Shown: positions 9,910 to 19,890, counted from the first letter of the stretch. The stretch: DNA of 64,000 nucleotides from Enterobacter sp. ENT03 (GCF_019218745.1 NZ_JAHUXA010000004.1:62001-126000), one strand, 5' to 3'. Notes: generated by a model not told the origin, from the sequence alone. Program-made: numbers and translations.

Positions 9910-10779
9910 TTAGAACAGATCGTTTAGCATAACGCCAACGCCGACGCGCGTCTGGTTAAAGTTGTAATCGATGAGGGATTCACCGTAACCGCTATAAACC
10001 TGAGTATAAAGACGGACATGGCGGGTGATCGGATAACTCACGCCCAGCTCTGCACCGCCGTAACCGGTATTCCAGTTATATTGCCCTTTCGCGCTCAGGA
10101 TAGCCTCACCCAGCTGATAACCGACTTTCAGCTGGTAGTAACCCATATATTTGGTGATGTCCGGGTTGTCATCGGTATCGCCCACCACGTACCACGGCTT
10201 CACTTCCACCAGCCAGTTGCCGTTTTGCGCCATCATACGGCTGTACAGACGGTTCCAGCTGCGGGAGGTCGGGTCGGAACGACCGTTTGAGTCGTGGTTA
10301 AAACCAAATTCCACATCGCGCAGCGTCCAGCCTGCCAGTTCATAATCCGTCGCAAAACCAAGGAACAGCTGCGGTTCGTAGTTGGTTTCACGGAACGGGG
10401 ACGATTCGCCGCTGTTGGAGAGCTGCCACCAGGATTTCTGGGTATAAGACGCGCCGAGTACCGAGTTTGGCCCGATAATCCCGCGCCAGAACGGGAAGGC
10501 CAGGCTCAGCTGAAACTTCACTTCATCTTTACGTGAGTTTTGCGCCCAATTGTACGTTTCGATCGCTTCTTTGTTCAGATCGCTGGTTGCCGTGTAAATG
10601 GCGTAGTTCGATTCATACGGATACAACGTAAAAGGATTATCGTGCTCTTGTAAAAGATTGGCGATGATACTGCCGCGAACTGCCGGGGCGTCATGCACGG
10701 CTTTTACCGTCGCTTCCTGCGCAAATGCTGTGAACGGCAGCGCAACGGCCACCAGAAACCAACCCAGAAACGTCCGCAT
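9910..10779 (-). CDS. pldA: Outer-membrane phospholipase A
   Basis: Twelve-stranded beta-barrel of the outer membrane that hydrolyses phospholipids accumulated in the outer leaflet; it is active as a calcium-dependent dimer. A signal peptide of about 20 residues ends at AFA/QEAT. The catalytic triad sits in FNHDSNGRSD (His, Ser and, further on, Asn in RSWNRLYSRM), as in E. coli OmpLA. The C-terminal strand ends in phenylalanine (VGVGVMLNDLF), the usual barrel-assembly signal. The start at 10779 is preceded by AGGAGA. A seven-codon upstream extension (MFRRARP) is unlikely. Confidence 0.97.
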   Translation of the reverse strand: MRTFLGWFLVAVALPFTAFAQEATVKAVHDAPAVRGSIIANLLQEHDNPFTLYPYESNYAIYTATSDLNKEAIETYNWAQNSRKDEVKFQLSLAFPFWRGIIGPNSVLGASYTQKSWWQLSNSGESSPFRETNYEPQLFLGFATDYELAGWTLRDVEFGFNHDSNGRSDPTSRSWNRLYSRMMAQNGNWLVEVKPWYVVGDTDDNPDITKYMGYYQLKVGYQLGEAILSAKGQYNWNTGYGGAELGVSYPITRHVRLYTQVYSGYGESLIDYNFNQTRVGVGVMLNDLF

Positions 10780-10938
10780 CGGTCTTGCTCTCCTGAACAA
10801 AATAATAGAGGTGAATAATTATCAGACGCCCATTCTACATATTTATTAATTAACTGCGCAGTTATCGTTTCTGAAAGTGGAAATCAACATTAACGAAGCA
10901 TAAAATCAACATTTTAGTAACCAATGGATCAGGTGATT

Positions 10939-11406
10939 ATGTCAGCCGTCCTTACAGCCGATGCCGCGTTACAGCTGGTCGGTGAGATTTTTGTTTATCA
11001 CATGCCGTTTAATCGCGCGCTGGGGCTGGAGCTGGAACGCTACGAAAAAGCGTTTGCCCAGCTCAGCTTTAACAATCAGCCGATGATGGTCGGTAACTGG
11101 GCGCAGAGCATTTTACATGGCGGGGTCATCGCCTCGTCGCTGGACGTTGCCGCAGGCCTGGTGTGCGTTGGCAGCACCTTAACGCGTCACGATACCATCA
11201 GCGAAGACGAGTTGCGCCAGCGGCTGTCGCGCATGGGCACCATCGATTTGCGCGTCGATTACCTGCGCCCTGGCCGTGGAAACCGTTTTACCGCCACCAG
11301 CACCCTACTGCGCGCGGGTAATAAAGTCGCGGTCGCCCGCGTCGAACTGCACAATGAGGAGCAGTTGCATATCGCCACCGCCACGGCGACGTATATGGTA
11401 GGTTGA
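10939..11406 (+). CDS. yigI: Hotdog-fold thioesterase YigI
   Basis: A 155-residue PaaI-type acyl-CoA thioesterase homologue; the E. coli protein hydrolyses medium- and long-chain acyl-CoA in fatty-acid breakdown. The hotdog signature is the central helix [17 protein letters not shown], with the strand [12 protein letters not shown] after it. The ATG at 10939 follows AGGTG closely and matches the known N-terminus MSAVLTA; an ATG at 10924 adds five unsupported residues. It is divergent from pldA and followed by rarD after 57 bp. Confidence 0.92.
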   Translation: MSAVLTADAALQLVGEIFVYHMPFNRALGLELERYEKAFAQLSFNNQPMMVGNWAQSILHGGVIASSLDVAAGLVCVGSTLTRHDTISEDELRQRLSRMGTIDLRVDYLRPGRGNRFTATSTLLRAGNKVAVARVELHNEEQLHIATATATYMVG

Positions 11407-11463
11407 GCGGCAGAGATCGGGTAAAATGTCGTTACTTTTTAGTAACAGATGTTGGATGTACCG

Positions 11464-12360
11464 ATGGATGCAAAGCAGACGCGGCAGGGGGTATTACTCG
11501 CCCTCGCCGCTTATTTTATTTGGGGTATCGCACCGGCTTACTTCAAACTGATCGATTTCGTTCCCGCCAGTGAAATTCTGACCCACCGCATTATCTGGTC
11601 GTTCTTTTTTATGGTGGCGCTGATCAGCGTCAGCCGCCAGTGGTCGCAACTGAAGAGGCTGCTCAGCCAGCCGAAAAAGATCCTGTTGCTGGCCTTGTCG
11701 GCGGTATTAATCGGTGGCAACTGGCTGCTGTTTATCTGGTCGGTGAATAGCCATCATATGCTGGAAGCCAGCCTCGGCTACTTTATCAATCCGCTGGTGA
11801 ATATTGTGCTGGGGATGATTTTTCTTGGTGAGCGTTTCCGCCGTATGCAGTGGCTGGCGGTGCTGCTTGCCGCCTGCGGCGTGCTGGTGCAGCTGTGGAC
11901 CTTTGGCTCGCTGCCAATCATCGCGCTGGGGCTGGCCTTCAGCTTTGCGTTTTATGGTCTGGTACGCAAGAAGATCGCCGTCGATGCGCAAACCGGCATG
12001 CTGATCGAAACGCTGTGGCTGCTGCCGGTCGCCGCCATCTGGCTGTTCGGTATTGCCGATACGACCACCAGCCATATGACGCAAAATCCGTGGTCGCTGA
12101 ATCTGATGCTGATGGCGGCAGGCGTGGTGACGACCATCCCACTGCTGTGCTTTACCGGTGCGGCGACGCGTCTGCGTTTATCCACGCTGGGCTTCTTCCA
12201 GTACATCGGACCAACGCTGATGTTCCTGCTGGCGGTGCTGTTTTATGGCGAAATCCCCGGCGCGGATAAGATGGTCACCTTTGGGTTTATCTGGGTGGCG
12301 CTGGCGGTATTTGTGATGGATGCGCTCTATACGCAGCGGCGGGTACGGAAAGGGTTGTGA
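11464..12360 (+). CDS. rarD: EamA/DMT-family permease RarD
   Basis: Inner-membrane protein of 298 residues with ten predicted helices, nearly identical to E. coli RarD (MDAKQTRQGVLLALAAYFIWGIAPAYF). RarD was once called a chloramphenicol-resistance permease. Its physiological substrate is not known, so the label describes a family and not a function. The ATG at 11464 was chosen by homology; an ATG five codons upstream is in frame. A REP-type element follows immediately. Confidence 0.92.
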   Translation: MDAKQTRQGVLLALAAYFIWGIAPAYFKLIDFVPASEILTHRIIWSFFFMVALISVSRQWSQLKRLLSQPKKILLLALSAVLIGGNWLLFIWSVNSHHMLEASLGYFINPLVNIVLGMIFLGERFRRMQWLAVLLAACGVLVQLWTFGSLPIIALGLAFSFAFYGLVRKKIAVDAQTGMLIETLWLLPVAAIWLFGIADTTTSHMTQNPWSLNLMLMAAGVVTTIPLLCFTGAATRLRLSTLGFFQYIGPTLMFLLAVLFYGEIPGADKMVTFGFIWVALAVFVMDALYTQRRVRKGL

Positions 12361-12368
12361 TTTTTATC

Positions 12369-12437
12369 GGATGGCGCTTCGTTTAGCAGGCCTACAGGTT
12401 GCGTAGGCCGGATAAGGCGAAGCCGCCCTCCGGCACA
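12369..12437. repeat. REP/BIME-type element between rarD and corA
   Basis: Two inverted REP-like halves, CGGATGGCGCTTCG and GGCCGGATAAGGCGAAGCCGCC, flank a short spacer with GCAGGCCTACAGG. Position between convergent genes is typical of enterobacterial REP elements, which fold into stable hairpins and protect 3' ends. Confidence 0.75.
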
Positions 12438-12442
12438 GACAT

Positions 12443-13393
12443 TTACAGCCAGTTACGGCGCTTGAAGTACAGATAGGGTGCAAGACCGGCGAGCATCATT
12501 AAAATGATCGCCCCCGGATAACCAAAGCTCCATTTCAGCTCCGGCATAAACTCGAAGTTCATACCATAGCTGGAGGCCACCAGCGTCGGCGGCAGGAACA
12601 CTACGGACACCACCGAGAAGATCTTGATGATGCGGTTCTGCTCGATATTGATAAAGCCCATCGCCGCCTGCATCAGAAAGTTAACTTTCTGAAACAGGGA
12701 TTCGTTGTGCGGCAGCAGGGATTCAATATCCCGCAGGATCTCGCGCGCCTGCTCCAGCTGACCGCCCGGTAAACGCGCCTTGCGCACCAGGAAATTCAGC
12801 GCGCGCTGGGTATCCATCAGACACAGCCGCACTTTCCAGCCGATGTCTTCCTGCTCCGCCAGCGCTGACAGCGCCTCGTCATACTCATCGCCCTGCTGGC
12901 CTTCCATAATGACGCGGCTCAGCTTTTCCAGATCGCTGTAAATGTTTTCAATTTCATCTGCCAGCTGTTCGATTTTGGTTTCGAACAGATCGAGCAGCAG
13001 TTCGTAAGCATTGCCGTCGATCATCGCCTGGCTGCGGGCGCGCATACGGTATAACCGGAAAGCCGGTAATTCGCGCTCACGCAGGGTAAACAGGCGGCCA
13101 TCGCGGATGGTAAAGGCGACGGTGGAGTTACCGGCGTGATCTTCCGCATCTTCAAAAAAGAAGAAGGAGTGAATGTGCAGGCCGTCTTCATCTTCGAAGA
13201 AACGTGCCGAGGCCTCGATGTCTTCCAGCTCCGGGCGGGTTGCCAGGCTTTGCCCCAGTTCGGACTGTACGCGGTGTCGCTCATCGTCATCCGGTTCGAC
13301 CAGATCCACCCAAACGGCGTCAATAAGGGGTTGTGACTCTTCCGCTTCCAGACGAGTCAGGCGATTATTTTCCAGTTGAAATGCGCTCAGCAT
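12443..13393 (-). CDS. corA: Magnesium/cobalt transporter CorA
   Basis: Pentameric inner-membrane Mg2+ channel that also passes Co2+ and Ni2+. It has 316 residues with a large N-terminal cytoplasmic funnel domain, then two C-terminal helices. The hallmark selectivity motif [10 protein letters not shown] follows the first helix and the basic tail KRRNWL ends the protein. The start at 13393 ([16 protein letters not shown]) agrees with the E. coli protein; the 16-codon extension upstream is leader sequence. In Salmonella a leader peptide, corL, couples corA expression to Mg2+ by Rho-dependent termination. A possible counterpart lies in the leader here. Confidence 0.97.
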   Translation of the reverse strand: MLSAFQLENNRLTRLEAEESQPLIDAVWVDLVEPDDDERHRVQSELGQSLATRPELEDIEASARFFEDEDGLHIHSFFFFEDAEDHAGNSTVAFTIRDGRLFTLRERELPAFRLYRMRARSQAMIDGNAYELLLDLFETKIEQLADEIENIYSDLEKLSRVIMEGQQGDEYDEALSALAEQEDIGWKVRLCLMDTQRALNFLVRKARLPGGQLEQAREILRDIESLLPHNESLFQKVNFLMQAAMGFINIEQNRIIKIFSVVSVVFLPPTLVASSYGMNFEFMPELKWSFGYPGAIILMMLAGLAPYLYFKRRNWL

Positions 13394-13749
13394 GACCGGG
13401 ACTCCCAATGCAAAAATTATCGGACAGTTCGGTGGGCACACAGAAACAAATTGGGTTTCAGACCATTAAACAGCCTGACTCAGTGCGACGGGTAAAAATG
13501 CGGTCGCTGACAACCACTAAGGCCATCAGCGCGAGGAGATAGCCTTAGGAGTTGTTCCTGGATGACAGGGAATTGAGCCAGTATCTACTGGGTGTGTCCA
13601 AGGCGAATGTCCTCTTAGCGTAATCGTGCGCGCATGTTACGCCAGCAGAAAAATGGCGTCAACACGCAACGGAACGGCTGAGGATATTAATTAACCTTAC
13701 CGGTATAAGGCTAGCAGAACATTACAAAATTATGATATTTTTCTGAATG
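13394..13749 (-). promoter_or_regulatory. corA promoter and long mRNA leader (no confirmed gene)
   Basis: About 356 bp between the uvrD 3' end and corA. Corresponding leaders in Salmonella contain a short peptide gene and alternative stem-loops that set Rho-dependent termination. The half near uvrD includes AT-rich sequence (13680-13745), where a promoter is likely. I could not assign -35 and -10 boxes securely. Confidence 0.45.
13458..13526 (-). CDS. Candidate corA leader peptide (corL-like)
   Basis: A 22-codon open frame ([20 protein letters not shown], then MV and stop) begins with ATG about 130 bp upstream of the corA start, inside the leader. Position and size resemble the Salmonella CorL peptide, whose translation governs Rho-dependent termination. 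I cannot recall the CorL sequence well enough to claim identity, and the ribosome site is poor. It may be a chance frame. Confidence 0.3.
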   Translation of the reverse strand: MALVVVSDRIFTRRTESGCLMV

Positions 13750-15912
13750 TTACACAGTTTCCAGCTTCGCATAGGCGGCAACCAGCCATTTGATCCCCTG
13801 ACCCGGAAAGGCGATTTGCAGGCGACTGTGCTCGCCGCTGCCTTCCAGATTCACCACTGTCCCTTCGCCAAATTTTGCATGACGTACGCGCTGCCCCAGC
13901 TTAAAGCCGGAGTCGCTTTGGGTGATGGGCGTACCTAATTGCTTGTGCGTCACCGGGCGGCTAATGCTGGCGCGCAGACGGACTTCCTCCACACACTCTT
14001 CCGGCAGTTCGCCGATAAAGCGCGACGGACGATGATAGACTTCTTTGCCGTACAGACGCCGGGTTTCCGCGTAGGTCAGCGTCAGCTTCTGCATGGCGCG
14101 GGTGACGCCCACGTATGCCAGACGGCGCTCTTCTTCCAGACGCCCGCCTTCATCCAGCGACATCTGGCTCGGGAACATCCCCTCTTCCACGCCGACGATA
14201 AACACCTGCGGGAACTCCAGCCCTTTGGCGGAGTGCAGCGTCATCAGCTGTACCGCGTCCTGCCAGGTATCCGCCTGGCCTTCGCCCGCTTCCAGCGCCG
14301 CGTGGGACAGGAAGGCCTGCAACGGCATCAGATCTTCTTCTTCGTCGTTGTAGCTGAACTGGCGCGTTGCCGTCACCAGTTCCTCTAAGTTTTCCACGCG
14401 CGCCTGGCCTTTTTCGCCTTTCTCTTGTTCATACATGATGAACAGGCCGGAATCTTTGATCACCCGATCCGCCTGCACGTGCAGCGGCATGTCGGAGGTT
14501 TCCTGCGCCAGCGCTTCGATAAGCTCCATAAAGCGTTGCAGCGCACTGGCGGCACGACCGGCAAGGGCTTTCTCCTGCAATAACTCGCGGCAGGCTTGCC
14601 ACAAGGTCAGCTGGCGGTCGCGCGAGGCCTGACGTACCACGTCCAGGGTGCGGTCGCCAATGCCGCGCGTCGGGGTATTGACTACACGTTCGAAGGCGGC
14701 ATCGTCGTTGCGGTTGGCAATCAGACGTAAATAGGAGAGCGCGTCTTTAATTTCCTGACGTTCGAAGAAGCGCATACCGCCGTAGATGCGGTACGGCATC
14801 CCCACCTGCAAGAGCGCCTCTTCCAGCACGCGCGACTGGGCGTTGCTGCGATAGAGAATGGCGCACTGCTCAAGCGCGCCGCCGCTGTCCTGCCAGGTTT
14901 TGATACGGTTGACCACGAAGCGCGCTTCGTCGAGTTCGTTGAAGGCGCAGTAGAGCGAAATCGGATCGCCATCGATTCCGTCGGTCCACAGCTTTTTACC
15001 AAGACGCCCGTTATTGTTTTCAATCAGGGCGTTAGCGGCACGCAGAATATTGTTGGTGGAGCGGTAGTTCTGCTCAAGACGGATGGTTTCTGCACCAGGG
15101 AAGTCGTTCAGGAAGCGCTGGATATTTTCCACCTGCGCACCGCGCCAGCCGTAGATCGACTGGTCATCATCACCGACGATCATCACCTTGCCGGTGTCGC
15201 CTGCCAGCAGACGGATCCACGCGTACTGAATGTTGTTGGTGTCCTGGAATTCGTCCACCAGGATATTGGTAAAGCGCTCGCGGTAGTGATTAAGGATGTG
15301 CGGCTTGTTGAGCCACAGCTCATGGGCGCGCAACAGCAGCTCGGCAAAATCGACCAGACCGGCGCGATCGCAGGCTTCCTGATAGGCCTGGTACACTTTC
15401 TGCCAGGTCTGCTCCACCGGATTACCGAAGCTCTGAATATGATGTGGACGAATGCCTTCGTCTTTCTGGCCGTTGATGTACCACATCGCCTGACGCGGCG
15501 GCCACTGCTTCTCGTCGAGGTTCATGGCTTTGATCAGACGGCGTAACAGGCGCAGCTGATCTTCGCTGTCGAGGATCTGAAAATCCTGCGGCAGATTCGC
15601 ATCCATATGGTGGGCGCGCAGCAGACGGTGCGCGAGGCCGTGGAACGTCCCGACCCACATGCCGCCCTGGCTGTTGCCCATTAACTGGCTGATACGGTGG
15701 CGCATTTCCGCCGCCGCTTTGTTGGTGAAGGTTACCGCCATGATGGAGTACGGCGAGCAGTTTTCTACCGTCAACAGCCAGGCGATACGGTGGACCAGCA
15801 CGCGTGTCTTACCGCTGCCTGCGCCTGCCAGCACCAGCATGTTGGTGCGCGAGGCGGCTACCGCATCACGTTGTTTGTCATTGAGGCTGTCGAGCAGGTA
15901 AGAAACGTCCAT
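13750..15912 (-). CDS. uvrD: DNA helicase II UvrD
   Basis: Superfamily 1A 3'-5' helicase that removes UvrBC and the excised oligonucleotide in nucleotide excision repair, unwinds nicked DNA in mismatch repair and strips RecA. It has 720 residues, the E. coli length. Walker A is GAGSGKT at residues 30-36, and Walker B is VDEFQDTN with GDDDQSIYGWRGA after it. Motif V/VI is TLHSAKGLEFPQVF and RRLAYVGVTRA. The flexible C-terminal Tudor-like domain is FKLGQRVRHAKFGEGTV. The ATG at 15912 (MDVSYLLDSLN) is the family start. A LexA box lies about 110 bp upstream, and a REP element lies between box and start. Confidence 0.98.
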   Translation of the reverse strand: MDVSYLLDSLNDKQRDAVAASRTNMLVLAGAGSGKTRVLVHRIAWLLTVENCSPYSIMAVTFTNKAAAEMRHRISQLMGNSQGGMWVGTFHGLAHRLLRAHHMDANLPQDFQILDSEDQLRLLRRLIKAMNLDEKQWPPRQAMWYINGQKDEGIRPHHIQSFGNPVEQTWQKVYQAYQEACDRAGLVDFAELLLRAHELWLNKPHILNHYRERFTNILVDEFQDTNNIQYAWIRLLAGDTGKVMIVGDDDQSIYGWRGAQVENIQRFLNDFPGAETIRLEQNYRSTNNILRAANALIENNNGRLGKKLWTDGIDGDPISLYCAFNELDEARFVVNRIKTWQDSGGALEQCAILYRSNAQSRVLEEALLQVGMPYRIYGGMRFFERQEIKDALSYLRLIANRNDDAAFERVVNTPTRGIGDRTLDVVRQASRDRQLTLWQACRELLQEKALAGRAASALQRFMELIEALAQETSDMPLHVQADRVIKDSGLFIMYEQEKGEKGQARVENLEELVTATRQFSYNDEEEDLMPLQAFLSHAALEAGEGQADTWQDAVQLMTLHSAKGLEFPQVFIVGVEEGMFPSQMSLDEGGRLEEERRLAYVGVTRAMQKLTLTYAETRRLYGKEVYHRPSRFIGELPEECVEEVRLRASISRPVTHKQLGTPITQSDSGFKLGQRVRHAKFGEGTVVNLEGSGEHSRLQIAFPGQGIKWLVAAYAKLETV

Positions 15913-15949
15913 TGGCACCGCCACCTAGTAATCAGAAACAGAACGAATT

Positions 15950-16015
15950 GCCCGCTGGCGCTTCGCTTACCGGGCCTACGCTATCGTAGGGCGGATACGC
16001 CTAACGCCATCCGCC
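15950..16015. repeat. REP-type element inside the uvrD 5' leader
   Basis: GCCCGCTGGCGCTTCGCTTACCGGGCCTACG and, inverted, GTAGGGCGGATACGCCTAACGCCATCCGCC form a two-unit REP. It sits between the LexA box at 16022-16037 and the uvrD start codon at 15912. If the promoter coincides with the box, the hairpins are transcribed as part of the uvrD leader, an unusual place for a REP. Confidence 0.75.
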
Positions 16016-16021
16016 AAAACC

Positions 16022-16037
16022 CTGGTATTTTATACAG
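16022..16037 (-). promoter_or_regulatory. LexA (SOS) box of uvrD
   Basis: CTGGTATTTTATACAG fits the LexA consensus CTG-N10-CAG with an AT-rich core. uvrD is a known SOS gene with a LexA site over its promoter. On the minus strand the AT-rich core (TATAAAAT) could also be the -10 region. The box lies just past the yigB 3' end. Confidence 0.85.
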
Positions 16038-16049
16038 AACTATTGGTGA

Positions 16050-16766
16050 TTATATCAGCGAGGTCAGAGATGCCAACTGCGAAATTTCAACGTGCGGCAA
16101 TAAACGGCTGTCCGTGGCGGTCATCAGGCTGGCACCTTGCGGTTTGATCCAGCACGCCTGCATGCCATAACGGATCGCCCCGGCTACGTCAGTGGTAAGG
16201 TCATCGCCGACATGCAGGATCTCCCCCGGCGGCACGCCGAGCTTTTCCGAGGCCAGTTGGTACATATCACTGAAAGGTTTTGAGCGACCATGCGGGCCTG
16301 CGCGCAGCACAAACGCAAAATAATTACCCAGACCGAAGCGCTCAGGCTCGGCGTTACCATTGGTGATGGCCACCAGCGGCCACTTTTTGCCCAGCGCCGC
16401 CAGGGTGTCGTGCGTGGCCTGCGGCACGTCGATGCGGCTGCGCCAGTGGGCGAAGTTTTCCATGGCAGCGCGAGCGCCGGCATCCGCTTCTTCCGCGTTC
16501 AGACCGGCGTTCAACATTGCCTGCATCACTGACCGACGTCGCCATTCGGTCACGTCGTGATAAATGTCCGGCTCGCTTTCGCGTAACGCCTGGCGCAACT
16601 GCTGAAAATCACTTTTTTGCAGCGCCTTTAGCGCCGGATGGTAATTTTGTACGAAAGTCAGCGACTCCTGCTCGGTACGCAGGATCACCGCATGGTTATC
16701 ATACAAGGTGTCGTCCAGATCGAATGTCAGGGCCGAGATATGGCCCAGTGGGCGGTAAAAACGCAT
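16050..16766 (-). CDS. yigB: HAD phosphatase YigB (5-amino-6-(5-phospho-D-ribitylamino)uracil phosphatase)
   Basis: Cytoplasmic haloacid dehalogenase phosphatase of 238 residues; the E. coli protein supplies the dephosphorylation step of riboflavin (FMN) synthesis and also affects persister recovery. Motif I is FDLDDTLYD with D16 and D18, motif II is AITNGNA and motif IV is [13 protein letters not shown]. Its ATG overlaps the xerC stop by one base (TAATG), so translation is probably coupled. It is the last gene of a lptM-dapF-yigA-xerC-yigB series. Confidence 0.94.
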   Translation of the reverse strand: MRFYRPLGHISALTFDLDDTLYDNHAVILRTEQESLTFVQNYHPALKALQKSDFQQLRQALRESEPDIYHDVTEWRRRSVMQAMLNAGLNAEEADAGARAAMENFAHWRSRIDVPQATHDTLAALGKKWPLVAITNGNAEPERFGLGNYFAFVLRAGPHGRSKPFSDMYQLASEKLGVPPGEILHVGDDLTTDVAGAIRYGMQACWIKPQGASLMTATDSRLLPHVEISQLASLTSLI

Positions 16767-17668
16767 TATTTCCCCCGTTTGGCGCGTGGATGCGCCGCGT
16801 CATACACTGAGGCGAGGTGTTGAAAATCAAGATGGGTATAGATTTGCGTCGTCGACAGGTTAGCGTGTCCCAGCAACTCCTGAACGCCGCGCAGATCGCC
16901 GCTCGATTCCAGCATGTGGGTAGCAAACGAGTGGCGCAGCTTATGGGGATGCACGTGGCTATTCAGCCCCTGCTTGATACCCCATTCCGCAAAGCGCTTC
17001 TGCACGTTACGCGCCGAGATGCGCTTGCCCAGCTTCGATAAAAACAGCGCGTCTTCATCGCTGCCAAACAGACCGCGCAGATCCAGCCAGTGCTCGATCC
17101 AGATGACCGCATTACGGCCAATCGGCAGGCGACGCTCTTTGCTGCCTTTACCCATCACCCATACTTCGCCGCTCTCTAAATCCAGATGTTTAATATCAAG
17201 CCCGACCAGCTCTGACAGACGCAAACCCGCGCCGTACATCACTTCAAGCATTGCCCGGTCGCGAACCGCCAGCGGATCGTTGAGATCGATATTCAGCAGG
17301 CGATTCACATCGTCGACGTCGATATTTTTTGGCAGATGGCGCGGCGCTTTCGGCGCGGCGATGCCTTTGGCCGGATTGGCAGGCAACTCGCCCTGCGACA
17401 CCATCCAGTCGAAGAAACTGCGCAGGGCAGACAAGCGCAGCGCAAGGCTGGCCGCGCCCAGGCCGTGGCGACGGCTACGGACCGCCATGGTACGCACGCT
17501 GGCGGCATCGCAATCGGCCCAGCGGGTCATGCCGGTTTCACGGGCGATCGCCATAATGGCGTCGAGCTGACGCCGGTAGTTGAGCAAGGTGACAGGGCTG
17601 AGCTGACGCTCAACGCCAAGATAGCGCAGAAAACGGCTTACGGCATGGTCAAGGGTAGGATCGCTCAT
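16766..17668 (-). CDS. xerC: Tyrosine recombinase XerC
   Basis: Site-specific recombinase that works with XerD at dif to resolve chromosome dimers, and at plasmid cer sites. It has 300 residues (E. coli 298). The N-terminal SAM-like core-binding domain spans about 1-100. The catalytic residues are R150 (GLRLSELVG), K174 (GKGSKERR), H242 and R245 (HPHKLRHSF), H268 (LLGHANLS) and the nucleophile Y277 (TTQIYTHLD). It overlaps yigA by 4 bp and yigB by 1 bp, the standard enterobacterial operon. This is a housekeeping recombinase and not evidence of a mobile element. Confidence 0.97.
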   Translation of the reverse strand: MSDPTLDHAVSRFLRYLGVERQLSPVTLLNYRRQLDAIMAIARETGMTRWADCDAASVRTMAVRSRRHGLGAASLALRLSALRSFFDWMVSQGELPANPAKGIAAPKAPRHLPKNIDVDDVNRLLNIDLNDPLAVRDRAMLEVMYGAGLRLSELVGLDIKHLDLESGEVWVMGKGSKERRLPIGRNAVIWIEHWLDLRGLFGSDEDALFLSKLGKRISARNVQKRFAEWGIKQGLNSHVHPHKLRHSFATHMLESSGDLRGVQELLGHANLSTTQIYTHLDFQHLASVYDAAHPRAKRGK

Positions 17669-18372
17669 ACGCGCTCAATCCAGCGCTCCAGCAGGTCTGG
17701 TAGCAACAGGGCGATTTCCTGAAGCAGCTGGGTTCCCTGCCCCTGCTGATAATGGTGCACATCCCGGCTACTGAAGAGGATCACGCCGAGGTCACCGTCA
17801 CGCCCCATCATCGACATCGCCACCGATCCGATAGCTTTCGCCTCGGGCATTACCACCAGCAGTTCCGGGCCGTTTAAGGTGCCAAGATAGTGATTTTCGT
17901 GGCCGAGGCGCTGAATACGCAGCGACTCGAAGGCCTGACGGCTCAGCGCCAGATGCGTAAAGCCAGACGGCGCGCCTATGCGCCAGCGATCGGGGAATAA
18001 ACGAATGCTCGCCCCCGCCAGCCCCATTTCCCGCGCCCAGCGGTGGAAACGGTTGAGCAAATCCTCAAGGCTGGTAGCGGACGCCAGACGACCCTGCAGA
18101 CGCAACAGGCGATTAAACAGGCTTTCGTTGGTGCTGGCCTGCTCCATCAGCAGCGTCATATTCTCTTCGAGCACATTAATGTGGTTGCGCGCGCGCGCCA
18201 TTTGCCATTCGACGAGAGAGACGGCGCCACGCACCGGGTGCGGTACGCGGAGCAATTCCACGGCCCGCGCATTACGGATAAAGAACGCAGGATCGCGCAA
18301 CAGATACTCCACGACGTCACTGTCATTAAGCGTGGCCTGCGCCTCCTGCTGTTCTTCCCCTGTCTGCTTCAT
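17665..18372 (-). CDS. yigA: DUF484 (GAF-like) protein YigA
   Basis: A 235-residue member of the DUF484 family, whose fold resembles GAF domains. No biochemical role is known. The N-terminal helix-rich region includes [26 protein letters not shown] and a coiled-coil stretch ([20 protein letters not shown]). The rest is the GAF-like domain, with [22 protein letters not shown]. It overlaps dapF (upstream) and xerC (downstream) by 4 bp each, a fixed arrangement in gamma-proteobacteria that hints at a linked but unknown function. Confidence 0.92.
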   Translation of the reverse strand: MKQTGEEQQEAQATLNDSDVVEYLLRDPAFFIRNARAVELLRVPHPVRGAVSLVEWQMARARNHINVLEENMTLLMEQASTNESLFNRLLRLQGRLASATSLEDLLNRFHRWAREMGLAGASIRLFPDRWRIGAPSGFTHLALSRQAFESLRIQRLGHENHYLGTLNGPELLVVMPEAKAIGSVAMSMMGRDGDLGVILFSSRDVHHYQQGQGTQLLQEIALLLPDLLERWIERV

Positions 18373-19193
18373 AAATGAATAAATCCGTCGTAAACATGTG
18401 TCGCCGGGCCAGTCATATACAAGGGATGGCCCGGCCCCTTCCAGGCGATGTCGAGACGCCCGCCCGGTAAATCGACGCGTACTTCTTCCGCCAGTAATCC
18501 TTGCTGGATCCCCACAGCAACTGCCGCACAGGCGCCGCTGCCGCAGGCCTGGGTTTCGCCAGCCCCGCGCTCAAAAACGCGCAGACGGATCTGTTCGCGT
18601 TTCATCACCTGCATAAAGCCGATATTGGCCCGCTCCGGGAAGCGTTCATGGCTTTCCATCACCGGGCCGAGAGTTTCCACCGGCGCGTTGTCCACATCAT
18701 CAACCTGAATGACGCAGTGCGGATTACCCATGGACACCACGCCGCAGAGAATAGTCTGCTCGGCAACGCGCATAATATAGGTCTTTTCCGCTTTGTTGGC
18801 GCGAAACGGTACCGCCGACGGCTCGAAGTTTGGCTCACCCATATTCACGCGCACCAGCTCATCTTCCGTTACGCTGAGCACCATCCGGCCATTGGCCGTG
18901 CTGACGCGAATATCGCGTTTATTGGTCAGCCCTTTCAGCCGTACAAAGCGGGCAAAACAGCGCGCGCCGTTACCGCACTGCGAGACTTCACTGCCATCGG
19001 CATTAAAGATGCGGTAATGAAAATCGAGATCCGGATCGTAAGGCGGTTCAACGATCAGCAGTTGATCAAAACCCACGCCCAGATGCCGGTTAGCCAGACG
19101 GCGGATCAGTTCTGGCGAGAAAAAGACATTCTGCGTTACCGCGTCGACGACCATAAAATCGTTGCCAAGGCCATGCATTTTTGAGAACTGCAT
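18369..19193 (-). CDS. dapF: Diaminopimelate epimerase
   Basis: Converts LL- to meso-diaminopimelate for peptidoglycan and lysine synthesis, in the cytoplasm and without a cofactor. It has 274 residues. The two catalytic cysteines are C73 in SQCGNGARC and the one in [13 protein letters not shown], about residue 217. The [13 protein letters not shown] start corresponds to the ATG at 19193. A second ATG directly before it (19196) would add one residue. It overlaps yigA by 4 bp, and lptM lies 37 bp upstream. Confidence 0.97.
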   Translation of the reverse strand: MQFSKMHGLGNDFMVVDAVTQNVFFSPELIRRLANRHLGVGFDQLLIVEPPYDPDLDFHYRIFNADGSEVSQCGNGARCFARFVRLKGLTNKRDIRVSTANGRMVLSVTEDELVRVNMGEPNFEPSAVPFRANKAEKTYIMRVAEQTILCGVVSMGNPHCVIQVDDVDNAPVETLGPVMESHERFPERANIGFMQVMKREQIRLRVFERGAGETQACGSGACAAVAVGIQQGLLAEEVRVDLPGGRLDIAWKGPGHPLYMTGPATHVYDGFIHL

Positions 19194-19230
19194 CATCTAC
19201 TCCATTCCCGCGGTTACAGAATAAAATCTG

Positions 19231-19434
19231 TTAGTAATTCACCTGAGTAGGGCCGTCATTGTTGCCACGATCGTTACGCGTCGGCGTCAGTTCTTGCTCG
19301 GTACTTTCTACTTTTTTCGTCGGCGGCGGTGCGGATTTATCGGCTGGCGGAAAATAGAGCGGGCCTTTCAGACCACAGCCGGCCAGACTGCACAACGCGA
19401 CGAAAACAAAAAGCGTTCGGAACACATTCTTCAT
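19231..19434 (-). CDS. lptM: Small outer-membrane lipoprotein LptM (YifL)
   Basis: A 67-residue lipoprotein; E. coli LptM binds the LptDE translocon and helps LptD reach its correct disulfide pattern. The signal peptide [19 protein letters not shown] ends at lipobox LAGC (Cys20), followed by [13 protein letters not shown], the conserved segment that inserts at the LptD plug. The C-terminal tail is disordered and poorly conserved. It lies upstream of dapF in the same direction. Confidence 0.93.
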   Translation of the reverse strand: MKNVFRTLFVFVALCSLAGCGLKGPLYFPPADKSAPPPTKKVESTEQELTPTRNDRGNNDGPTQVNY

Positions 19435-19569
19435 TATGGTTTGCCTGTAAGTTCATGCTTGCTGTTTCTATCATCGCAGGAGAAGCCGCAAAAGCAAGAG
19501 TTTGCGCACCCCCTGCATTGGGAATTGTTTCGCGTTATACTCGCGGCATCACGAAAAAAAGGAAAAAAA

Positions 19570-19890
19570 ATGAACGATTCAGAATTCCATCGCCTGGCCG
19601 ACAACCTGTGGCAGACCATTGAAACCCGTCTGGATGCGTGGGACGGCGACGGCGATATTGACTGCGAAATCAACGGTGGCGTGCTGACCCTGACGTTCGA
19701 AAACGGCAGCAAAATCATTATCAACCGTCAGGAGCCGCTGCATCAGGTATGGCTGGCGACCAAACAGGGCGGCTACCATTTTGATTTGAAGGGCGATGAG
19801 TGGATTTGCGATCGCAGCGGCGAGCGCTTCTGGGATCTGCTGGAGCAGGCCGCCACGCAGCAAGCGGGTGAAGCGGTCAGCTTCCGTTAA
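19570..19890 (+). CDS. cyaY: Frataxin-like iron-sulfur assembly protein CyaY
   Basis: Regulates iron-sulfur cluster synthesis by binding IscS and iron. It has 106 residues with the acidic first helix [31 protein letters not shown] and strands ending [22 protein letters not shown]. The ATG at 19570 follows an A-rich ribosome site (AAGG then A8) and gives the E. coli length. It converges on cyaA with the stop codons overlapping by 4 bp, as in E. coli. Confidence 0.96.
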   Translation: MNDSEFHRLADNLWQTIETRLDAWDGDGDIDCEINGGVLTLTFENGSKIIINRQEPLHQVWLATKQGGYHFDLKGDEWICDRSGERFWDLLEQAATQQAGEAVSFR

